A DNA stretch of 64,000 nucleotides from Yeguia hominis (lineage in GTDB: Bacteria > Bacillota > Clostridia > Oscillospirales > Acutalibacteraceae): positions 124,001 through 188,000 of the forward strand of contig NZ_JACRSN010000002.1 in assembly GCF_014384705.1 (NCBI RefSeq), read 5' to 3'. A program made the position numbers and the translations under genes. Of the stretch, positions 1 through 6,484 are shown piece by piece; the first letter of the stretch is position 1; the number at the start of each line of letters is the position of its first letter. The notes under the pieces were generated by a model, which worked only from the letters and a program-made list of their open reading frames with translations, was not told the DNA's origin and ran no database searches.

Positions 1-1
1 G

Positions 2-235
2 GCGCAGATCGAACTGACGAAAAATGAGCTGAAAATTTTGCGGATACTGATGGAACATAAAAACAGTGTGGTGACACGGGAAGAGATTATGCAGAATCTC
101 TGGGACAGTGAAAGTTTCGTTGACGACAACACGCTGACTGTCAACATCAACCGGCTGCGGAAGAAGCTCAGCAAAGCGGGCCTGCACGACTTTATCGCGA
201 CCAAAAAGGGAGTGGGGTATTGGATCCATGATTAA
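2..235 (+). CDS. Response regulator, C-terminal winged-helix part (partial, BceR-like)
   Basis: The reading frame is open to the window edge, so only the last 77 codons of an OmpR/PhoB-family response regulator are visible. The residues form the trans-activation C domain: a helix with ILMEHKNSVVTREEI, the recognition helix region VDDNTLTVNINRLRKKL, and the closing KKGVGYWI wing. The receiver domain lies outside the window. Its stop overlaps the histidine kinase start (ATGATTAA), which indicates translational coupling. The neighbours (short-linker kinase, BceA/BceB-type transporter) place it in the antimicrobial-peptide-sensing BceR group. It probably binds the inverted repeat at 1217-1232. 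Confidence 0.9.
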   Translation, partial: AQIELTKNELKILRILMEHKNSVVTREEIMQNLWDSESFVDDNTLTVNINRLRKKLSKAGLHDFIATKKGVGYWIHD

Positions 236-1208
236 AGAATACATCCGATATCGGCGGGCTGTTTTTTGTTTTTATCTGTTTGCGGCCGCGGCGGTATCGC
301 TCATTTGTTTTGCTTATGCTGCCAAGGCGGAGCTGACCCTCTATCTTCTGGGGGTGCTGACCTATGGAATGCTGGTATTTGCGTTTGTGGATGGTATGCG
401 GTTTCGCCGGAAATGCAGGCGCCTTACGGAAATTTGCCGCAGCCTTACGGAATACAGGCCGGAACTGCCGCAAGCGTCTAATCAGATCGAACAGCTTTAC
501 GGCGCGATCGTCGAGCAGCTCTACCAGATGCTGCTCGAAAACACGAACGCACTCAAGCAGGTGCATTTTGAACAGCTGGAATATTATACCCGCTGGCTGC
601 ATCAGATCAAAACGCCGATTGCGGCGATCCGGCTGCGCCTGCAGGGGGAAACGCACCGTGACCCGGTGCTGGAACAGGAACTGTTTAAAATGGAACAGTA
701 TGTTGAAATGGCGCTGCAATATGCGAAAATGGGGGACTTTTCCAGCGATCTGGTGATCCGCGATTATCCGTTGCGGGACATCATCAACAGCTGTGTCAAA
801 AAATATTCCGTGCTGTTTATTTACAAGAAGCTGGCGGTTTCCATCACGGATCCGGGTGTGGTGGTGTCGACCGACAGCAAATGGCTTGCCTTTATCATTG
901 AGCAGCTGCTTTCCAATGCCGTTAAATATACCCCGCGCGGGACAATCCGGATTTTTGCAGCCGAAAACACCCTTACGGTTGCCGATGAGGGAATCGGCAT
1001 CCGTGCAGAGGATACGGCGCGAATATTTGAAAAGGGCTTTACAGGATACAACGGCCGGCAGGACCGCCGGGCAAGCGGCATCGGTCTCTATATGGCAAAA
1101 AAAGCTGCGGATCGGCTTTCCATCCGGATTTCTGCAGATTCCCAGGTCGGCAAAGGCACGCGGGTCACGCTTCGGTTTCCGGAGCGCAAGCAGGAATCCG
1201 ACCTGTAA
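228..1208 (+). CDS. Sensor histidine kinase, BceS-like intramembrane-sensing type
   Basis: A 326-residue kinase with two membrane segments (about 11-32 and 36-54) and almost no extracellular loop, as expected of intramembrane-sensing kinases that detect peptides through a partner BceAB transporter. The phospho-acceptor is H125 in the motif WLHQIKTPIAA. The ATPase domain has an N box (EQLLSNAVKY, N230), a G1 box (DEGIGI, 253-258) and a G2 box (SGIGLYMAKK, near 284). It overlaps the response regulator gene by 8 bases. A BceA/BceB-like pair follows 116 bases downstream, so kinase, regulator and transporter probably form one bacitracin-like or lantibiotic sensing and detoxification module. The ligand cannot be read from sequence. 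Confidence 0.93.
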   Translation: MIKEYIRYRRAVFCFYLFAAAAVSLICFAYAAKAELTLYLLGVLTYGMLVFAFVDGMRFRRKCRRLTEICRSLTEYRPELPQASNQIEQLYGAIVEQLYQMLLENTNALKQVHFEQLEYYTRWLHQIKTPIAAIRLRLQGETHRDPVLEQELFKMEQYVEMALQYAKMGDFSSDLVIRDYPLRDIINSCVKKYSVLFIYKKLAVSITDPGVVVSTDSKWLAFIIEQLLSNAVKYTPRGTIRIFAAENTLTVADEGIGIRAEDTARIFEKGFTGYNGRQDRRASGIGLYMAKKAADRLSIRISADSQVGKGTRVTLRFPERKQESDL

Positions 1209-1216
1209 ACGGCAAT

Positions 1217-1291
1217 CTTACAAAACTGTAAGACTAGGGCAGGAAAATGTAAGGAAAAGCGATGGCAGAGGTTCGGCGGATCCGGTACAAT
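1217..1291 (+). promoter_or_regulatory. Bce-type operator and promoter for the ABC transporter genes
   Basis: A perfect inverted repeat CTTACA-AAAC-TGTAAG lies at 1217-1232. It matches the TNACA-N4-TGTAA site described for BceR-type regulators in Bacillus. A further TGTAAG half-site sits at 1248-1253, exactly 21 bases (two helical turns) after the TGTAAG of the first repeat. A -10-like TACAAT is at 1286-1291, with no good -35 at the right spacing, as expected of an activator-dependent promoter. The transporter gene starts at 1325. Confidence 0.75.
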
Positions 1292-1324
1292 AAAGACATG
1301 CTCAGCAAAATGGAGGAATCTATC

Positions 1325-2092
1325 ATGGAATTATTACAGGTGCAGCATGTCAGAAAGGTGTATAATACCCGCCTGGGCGGGCAGCAGTGCACCGCGCTTT
1401 CCGATATCAGCTTTTCTGTCTCGGACCGGGAATACGTTGCCATTATGGGCGCGTCCGGTTCGGGAAAGACCACGCTGCTCAATATGATCGCGTCGCTGGA
1501 TAAACCGACTGCCGGAGAGATCTTTTTGGACGGCAGAAACTTTAAAACAATCAAAGACCGGGAATTCTCCGCGTTTCGGCGCGATAACCTCGGCTTTGTC
1601 TTTCAGGATTTCAACCTGTTGGATACCTTTACGCTCAAGGATAATATCCTGTTGCCGCTGGTGCTTTCGGGTACGAAGCTGGAGCAGATGGAAGCACGCC
1701 TGCGTCCCATTGCGGAACAGCTCGGCCTGACTGCGCTGCTGCAGAAATTCCCCTATGAGGTGTCCGGCGGAGAAAAGCAGCGCGCTGCAGTAGCGCGTGC
1801 GGTCATTACAAATCCGAAGCTTCTGCTTGCCGACGAACCGACCGGCGCGCTCGATTCCAAAAGCTCTACGAAGCTGCTTTCCATCTTTTCGGAGCTCAAT
1901 CATTCCGGGCAGACGATCCTGATGGTGACCCACAGCGCGATGGCGGCAAGCTATGCGTCCCGCGTGCTGTTTATCAAGGACGGAGAATTGTTCAGCCAGG
2001 TGTACCGCGGAGACAGCACACGCCGGGAATTCTTTGATAAAATTGTCTCGATGCTTTCTGTGCTTTCAGACGGGGGTGCAGACATTGGCTAA
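1325..2092 (+). CDS. ABC transporter ATP-binding protein, BceA-like
   Basis: 255 residues from an ATG with TGGAGG at 1311-1316; an upstream in-frame start at 1262 has no ribosome site and precedes the promoter. Walker A is GASGSGKTT (residues 42-50), the signature is VSGGEKQR, and Walker B with the D-loop is LLLADEPTGALD. This is the MacB/LolD class of ATPase that drives mechanotransmission in BceAB, MacB and FtsEX rather than classical transport. The stop codon overlaps the start of the permease gene. Role inferred from the module: powering removal of a peptide antibiotic from lipid II-cycle targets and signalling to the kinase. Confidence 0.92.
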   Translation: MELLQVQHVRKVYNTRLGGQQCTALSDISFSVSDREYVAIMGASGSGKTTLLNMIASLDKPTAGEIFLDGRNFKTIKDREFSAFRRDNLGFVFQDFNLLDTFTLKDNILLPLVLSGTKLEQMEARLRPIAEQLGLTALLQKFPYEVSGGEKQRAAVARAVITNPKLLLADEPTGALDSKSSTKLLSIFSELNHSGQTILMVTHSAMAASYASRVLFIKDGELFSQVYRGDSTRREFFDKIVSMLSVLSDGGADIG

Positions 2093-4052
2093 GTGTTTTT
2101 ATCTTCGTCTGGCGGCTTCCAATTTGAAACGCAACAGGCGGCTGTATGTTCCGTATCTGATTGCGTCTGTGATTATGTCGGCAATGTATTTTATCATTAC
2201 CAATCTGGTTGCGTCGAAAAGTATTGCAAATTTGAGCAACGGCATGACCACACAGACCATTCTGGCAGTGGGACTTGCGGTTATGAGTCTGTTTACTGTG
2301 GGATATATGCTCTATATCAACAGCTTTCTGATCAAGCGCCGGAAAAAGGAATTCGGTCTTTATGGTGTGTTGGGGCTTGAAAAGCGCCATGTCGGAAGAG
2401 TGATTTTCTGGGAGAACCTGATGCTCAGCGCAACTTCGCTTGTGCTTGGAATCGCGAACGGATGCGTATTCGGTCGGCTGATTTTCAGACTTCTGATGCT
2501 GGTGCTCGATACCGCACAGGGCAGTGCCTATGCCCTTGCACCGCGGGCATTTTTTTCGACAGCCGGAATGTTTGCCATTCTGTTTTTATTGACCACGCTT
2601 TATAACCTGTTTCAAGTGCGTCTTTCCAGCCCGATCAATCTGCTGAAGGGCGAAAAACGCGGAGAGAAGAAACTGCGCGGGGTGTTGCCGCTGTCGATCC
2701 TGGGACTTCTGCTGCTTGGGTTGGCATATGGGGCGTCGATCGTCGTGGCCGATCCGGTGTTTGTGTTTTTGCTGTTTTGGCCGGCGGTTATCCTTGTCAT
2801 TCTGGCAACCTGGCTTTTGTTTACAGCAGGCAGTGCAGTGGTTCTCCGCGGCCTGCAGAAAAAGAAGCGGTTTTACTATCAGCCACAGAATTTTATTGCG
2901 GTTTCCGGGCTTTTGCACCGGATGAGACAAAACGCCGCAGGGCTTGCCAACATCTGCATTCTGTCCACGATGGTGATGTTCACGGTTGCGGCGTGCACCT
3001 CGCTCTTTTTGGGACAGGAGGACATCCTGAAACGGCAGAATCCGGACGATTTTGTCCTGCGTTATGAGGCGGAACAAAGTGACGAGATGATGCAGCGGGT
3101 GGCGGACGCGCTTCCGGCGCTTGCAGAGCAGAATCATGTAAAAATTACCGAAGAAAAGCGCTATCATGCGATATCCTTCCATCGCCTTGTGAATTTCGAC
3201 GGCGTGAATGAGGCGCTCGGTGTGCGGATTGTACCGCTTGCAGACCTGAACCGCCTGGAGGGCACGAACCGAACCTTAAACGATGGGGAAGTGCTGCTTG
3301 TCGCCGAATTTTCCGGGGAGAATCTTTCGTACCTTGAAACCCAGCTGCTGCAGGAGGTTTCGATCCAGGCCGTTTTGCCGGGCACCGCTTTGACGAACGG
3401 GAAAAACGGACAGGATTCAGACGCGGTTTATCTGATTGTAAAAGATGAGGCGGCCGGGATTGCGCTTGCACAGGATGTGTTTTCTGTGGAAGGAAACTAC
3501 GTGTCGGTGATGTGCCTGAATACAGAAGCCGCGAACGAGGACGGCCTTGCGTTTAGCGACGCACTTGACCAGAAAATGATTCAGGAAGTCAAAAATGTGC
3601 AGACAGATGGTATTGTTACGAGTTTCAGCTCCATTTACTGCAGCCGGATCGAGGGCTATGCACTTTACGGCGGGCTGGTGTTCCTCGGGGCATTCTTTGC
3701 GATTCTCTTCTTGACCAATACCGTTTTGATTATTTACTTTAAACAGGTTTCAGAGGGAATGGAGGACTGCGAACGCTTTGCCATCCTCCAGAAGGTCGGT
3801 ATGGACGACCGCGAGGTCCGCGCGACGATCAACCGTCAGATTCTCATCGTCTTTTTCCTGCCGCTCGGGATGGCGCTGCTGCACATGCTGGCGGTTACGC
3901 CGATGGTCATTCATATGCTGCAGGCGTTCATGCTGACGAATACCGGTGTGACGCTCGTCTGTTTGGGCATTACCTGCACAGTATTTGCCGCAGTATATGC
4001 GGTTGTATACCGAATTACAGCCAAAACGTATTACAATATTGTGAAAAAGTAA
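2085..4052 (+). CDS. ABC transporter permease, BceB-like (FtsX family)
   Basis: The best start is TTG at 2085, 7 bases after CGGGGGTG, giving 655 residues, close to the usual BceB length. It overlaps the ATPase gene by 8 bases. The N terminus LAASNLKRNRRLYVPYLIASV is the typical BceB start into TM1. About ten membrane segments are visible, and a hydrophilic block near residues 335-520, between the middle and last membrane clusters, corresponds to the large extracellular sensing domain of this family. It would form the membrane part of the complex with the kinase and BceA-like ATPase. The antibiotic it recognises is not predictable. Confidence 0.92.
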   Translation: MAKCFYLRLAASNLKRNRRLYVPYLIASVIMSAMYFIITNLVASKSIANLSNGMTTQTILAVGLAVMSLFTVGYMLYINSFLIKRRKKEFGLYGVLGLEKRHVGRVIFWENLMLSATSLVLGIANGCVFGRLIFRLLMLVLDTAQGSAYALAPRAFFSTAGMFAILFLLTTLYNLFQVRLSSPINLLKGEKRGEKKLRGVLPLSILGLLLLGLAYGASIVVADPVFVFLLFWPAVILVILATWLLFTAGSAVVLRGLQKKKRFYYQPQNFIAVSGLLHRMRQNAAGLANICILSTMVMFTVAACTSLFLGQEDILKRQNPDDFVLRYEAEQSDEMMQRVADALPALAEQNHVKITEEKRYHAISFHRLVNFDGVNEALGVRIVPLADLNRLEGTNRTLNDGEVLLVAEFSGENLSYLETQLLQEVSIQAVLPGTALTNGKNGQDSDAVYLIVKDEAAGIALAQDVFSVEGNYVSVMCLNTEAANEDGLAFSDALDQKMIQEVKNVQTDGIVTSFSSIYCSRIEGYALYGGLVFLGAFFAILFLTNTVLIIYFKQVSEGMEDCERFAILQKVGMDDREVRATINRQILIVFFLPLGMALLHMLAVTPMVIHMLQAFMLTNTGVTLVCLGITCTVFAAVYAVVYRITAKTYYNIVKK

Positions 4053-4060
4053 GGAAAAGC

Positions 4061-4119
4061 TTTTCAAACAGACACTGGTGTGGTATGATAAAACCAACAT
4101 TTTTTTGCGATTTTATCAT
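4061..4119 (+). promoter_or_regulatory. Promoter and 9-bp inverted repeat before the DUF975 gene
   Basis: TTTTCA (4061-4066) and TATGAT (4084-4089), 17 bases apart, form a plausible sigma-A promoter. ATGATAAAA (4085-4093) and TTTTATCAT (4111-4119) are a perfect inverted repeat starting inside the -10, so this is either an operator or a hairpin at the 5' end of the transcript, just before the ribosome site. Confidence 0.45.
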
Positions 4120-4133
4120 GCGGAGGTATTTTT

Positions 4134-5345
4134 ATGCGATACTATGCGGCAGATTACCGAAAATACGCGCGGAATGCGCTTACGGGTAATTGGGGAACCG
4201 CGCTCGGTGTGGCGTTGGTTGCGGCGTTGCTGGGCGGCGGTGATGGAATTTCCCTGCCGTCGCCGTCGGTTCAGTTTAAGTTCTCGCCTTCGGATTTTGG
4301 ATCCGGGCAGGGAAGTCCAGAATATAGCTTAGGATATGAGCTGGGGCGTTATTTCGGCGAGTTTTTCCGCAGTCCGGTCTTTTGGGTCTTTCTGTCCATC
4401 GCGGCGGTCATTTCCCTGGTGTACCTGCTGATCGGCGGTGCAGTTGAGCTTGGACTTTGTCTCTATAACACGAAGCTGATCCGCGGAGAACGCCCGCAGT
4501 TTTCGGTGCTGTTTTCCCGGTTCCAGATTTTTGGAAAAGCACTCGGTCTCTACCTGCTGACAGGCCTCTTCGTCTTTTTGTGGTCGCTGCTGTTTATCGT
4601 TCCGGGGATCATTGCATCATACCGGTATGCGATGGCGCCGTATCTTCTGGCGGAATATCCGGAGATGGGCGTGATGGAAGCCATTACGCGTTCCAAAGAG
4701 ATGATGTCCGGTTATAAGGGCCGTCTGTTTTGCCTGAACCTGAGCTTTATCGGGTGGTCGCTGCTCTGCGCGTTTACTTTCGGCATCGGGTATTTGTGGC
4801 TGAACCCCTATATGCGCGCAGCTGAAGCCGCTTTCTATTACGAGCGGATGTATGGATTCCCGGCGCCGCCGGAGAGCGGTTATCCGGGGCAGCCGCAGTA
4901 TTATCAGCCATATCCGCCGCAGTACGGCCAGCCGGGCGCATATCCGCCGCCGTATGGAACCGGTACGCCGCAGGCAGGCCAGCCGTATGGAACCGGTACG
5001 CCGCAGGCAGGCCAGCCGTATCAGGCGTATCCGCCGCAATACGGACAGCCGGGCGCATACCCACCGCCGTATGGAACGGGCGCACCGCAGGCAGGTCAGC
5101 CGTATCAGCCATATCCGCCGCAGTACGGACAGCCGGGCGCATATCCGTCGCCGTATGGAACCGGCACGCCGCCGCAGGCCGGCCAGTCAGATCAGACGGA
5201 TCCGCAGTCCTGCCCGCCGCAGAACAACCAGACTGGTTCGCCGGCCGAACAGGCGCCGGATACGGAGCAGCCGGTGAATCCGGAAAAGACGACAGAGCCG
5301 GCGCAGCCAGAGGCGCAGGAGCTGCCGCACGAATCTGAAGAATAA
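4134..5345 (+). CDS. DUF975 family membrane protein with proline/glutamine-rich repeat tail
   Basis: 403 residues from an ATG with CGGAGG upstream. Residues 1 to about 235 are a DUF975 domain: the N-terminal motif YRKYARNALTGNW, a first hydrophobic stretch, then membrane helices near 80-105, 140-165 and 205-225, with the conserved RYAMAPYLLAEYPEMGVMEAI segment. The remainder is a low-complexity cytoplasmic or extracellular tail of Tyr-Pro-Pro-Gln-Tyr-Gly-Gln-type repeats, ending in an acidic Glu/Pro-rich stretch. DUF975 proteins have no assigned biochemical function. Such tails resemble those of proteins that self-associate, but that is inference. A terminator follows directly. Confidence 0.85.
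   Translation: MRYYAADYRKYARNALTGNWGTALGVALVAALLGGGDGISLPSPSVQFKFSPSDFGSGQGSPEYSLGYELGRYFGEFFRSPVFWVFLSIAAVISLVYLLIGGAVELGLCLYNTKLIRGERPQFSVLFSRFQIFGKALGLYLLTGLFVFLWSLLFIVPGIIASYRYAMAPYLLAEYPEMGVMEAITRSKEMMSGYKGRLFCLNLSFIGWSLLCAFTFGIGYLWLNPYMRAAEAAFYYERMYGFPAPPESGYPGQPQYYQPYPPQYGQPGAYPPPYGTGTPQAGQPYGTGTPQAGQPYQAYPPQYGQPGAYPPPYGTGAPQAGQPYQPYPPQYGQPGAYPSPYGTGTPPQAGQSDQTDPQSCPPQNNQTGSPAEQAPDTEQPVNPEKTTEPAQPEAQELPHESEE
4911..5195 (+). repeat. In-frame tandem repeats encoding a 28-residue Pro/Gln/Tyr unit
   Basis: Three units begin at 4911, 5028 and 5112 with codons for YPPQYGQPGAYP. Units 2 and 3 are 84 bases (28 residues). Unit 1 is 117 bases because an 11-residue piece, YGTGTPQAGQP, is duplicated back to back within it. 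All steps are multiples of three, so the tail can change length without a frameshift. Confidence 0.9.
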
Positions 5346-5357
5346 CCACAATTTTTC

Positions 5358-5392
5358 CGTCCTGGACCGTTTCGGTGCAGGACGAATTTTTT
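5358..5392 (+). terminator. Intrinsic terminator after the DUF975 gene
   Basis: The stem GTCCTG-ACCG with CGGT-CAGGAC (one G-G mismatch) is followed by AATTTTTT, 12 bases after the stop codon. Confidence 0.8.
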
Positions 5393-5717
5393 GTTGTCTT
5401 TAGACGTGGAAAAAAACCTCGGTACTACTGAGGGAAGAAAAAAGAGCGGAGCGACAAAAAACAAGGCGAGCTTGGTGCGAGCGGAAAGACTTTGAAAAAA
5501 GAAGAACCTCTTGTAAAAAAGTAGTGGTTTGGCGACCGCATTACTAAAAAACAGGAGGTTTTTCAAAAGTAAGAAATGAGATAAAAAGCACAGCCCACAG
5601 CAAATATAGGTGTCAGTACATATAGTTTTTGCTCCAAAGTATAGGAGAAAAGAAATATATGGTAAGCTGAGACGAGATTTGTCAAGGAGTGTTTTTGCGA
5701 AGCAATCGCAATACGCA
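5393..5717. other. AT-rich junction region without a gene
   Basis: About 325 bases, clearly richer in A/T than the flanking genes, with no convincing reading frame on either strand. The composition change marks the likely left boundary of the accessory island that runs to about 28 kb. No attachment-site duplication or integrase can be recognised here. Confidence 0.5.
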
Positions 5718-5772
5718 TTGACAAGTTGCAAGACTGACGCTATAATAATGTTGTTATCAATAATGCCGTTAT
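5718..5772 (+). promoter_or_regulatory. Consensus promoter with tandem operators for the first TetR gene
   Basis: TTGACA (5718-5723), a 17-base spacer and TATAAT (5741-5746) form a perfect sigma-A promoter. Two copies of ATAATG-N2/3-GTTAT palindromes follow: ATAATGTTGTTAT at 5745-5757 and ATAATGCCGTTAT at 5760-5772, 15 bases apart. The first overlaps the -10, the usual place for TetR autorepression. Confidence 0.8.
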
Positions 5773-5793
5773 TGCGAAATATGAGGTGAAGAC

Positions 5794-6402
5794 ATGGCAA
5801 ATAGAGATCACTCCCTGGATGACGGAATCGTTCAGGCTGCATACTCGGAGTTTCTTACTCACGGCTTTCAGAAAGCCTCGCTTCACAAGATTGCGGAAAA
5901 AGCCGGTGTCACAACGGGGGCGATCTACACAAGATACAAAAACAAAGACACACTCTTTGTAAGCCTTTTACAGGATTTTTTTGCGGTGATGGATGAGGCG
6001 TTTTCCCCGGCGGTGGAGGAGTACGCCCAAGCGAAGGAAAGCGGTCGGGCGGAGGATATCATTTGTGCTATCCGCACCGAGGAGAAGGTCTATTTTCGTC
6101 TTCTGACCGAGCACTATGACGACTGCACTTTATTTTTCTGCCGCAGCGATGGCAGCTCTGTAGAAGAAATGCTCAAGGAACTTATGAATCGTAAAACAAA
6201 TGAAACTGTTAAATTCTTCTCCGATGTCTACGCCAAAGTGCCCAACGAGGATGCGATTCGCCTGCTGATGGGTTCTCAATTTTGGTATTTCAGGCAGCTG
6301 CTCAATGAGCACCTGGACGAGAAGGAAATGTTCGCCTGCCTTCGGTCGATTTTGGACTTCTTCAATGCCGGCTGGCGGCAGTTATGTGACAGCCTGAATT
6401 AA
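5794..6402 (+). CDS. TetR/AcrR family transcriptional regulator (cassette 1)
   Basis: 202 residues. The N-terminal helix-turn-helix is typical: LTHGFQKASLHKIAEKAGVTTGAIYTRYKNKDTLF (about residues 21-55). The C-terminal ligand and dimerisation part is divergent. It stands at the head of the ECF/ABC operon on the same strand, separated from it by a hairpin and the operator at 6452-6468. It probably represses its own promoter through the ATAATG/GTTAT palindromes. Whether it also binds the GTTAG-N6-CTAAC site is unknown. Confidence 0.92.
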   Translation: MANRDHSLDDGIVQAAYSEFLTHGFQKASLHKIAEKAGVTTGAIYTRYKNKDTLFVSLLQDFFAVMDEAFSPAVEEYAQAKESGRAEDIICAIRTEEKVYFRLLTEHYDDCTLFFCRSDGSSVEEMLKELMNRKTNETVKFFSDVYAKVPNEDAIRLLMGSQFWYFRQLLNEHLDEKEMFACLRSILDFFNAGWRQLCDSLN

Positions 6403-6412
6403 ATTGGCAAAG

Positions 6413-6439
6413 GAAATGGGCGGTGCGGACGCCCATTTC
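6413..6439 (+). terminator. Strong hairpin after the TetR gene, possible terminator or attenuator
   Basis: A perfect 10-bp stem, GAAATGGGCG with CGCCCATTTC and a 7-base loop, starts 10 bases after the tetR stop. Only a short T run (TT) follows, so termination would be partial. The second TetR gene also has a hairpin in this position. Confidence 0.5.
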
Positions 6440-6451
6440 TTACGGACGTCA

Positions 6452-6468
6452 GTTAGAGATGGCTAACC
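6452..6468 (+). promoter_or_regulatory. Operator GTTAG-N6-CTAAC before the ECF operon
   Basis: The palindrome GTTAG-AGATGG-CTAACC lies just before the ribosome site of the gene at 6485. It differs at only two of 17 positions from the site at 22912-22928, read on the same strand, which occupies the equivalent place in the second tetR cassette. Confidence 0.7.
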
Positions 6469-6484
6469 AGGAGAAGAGTTTACG

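Noticed and set aside
2612..3471. Minus-strand open frames opposite the BceB-like gene
   Set aside because: Antisense shadows of a well-supported gene; basic and cysteine-rich composition without domains.
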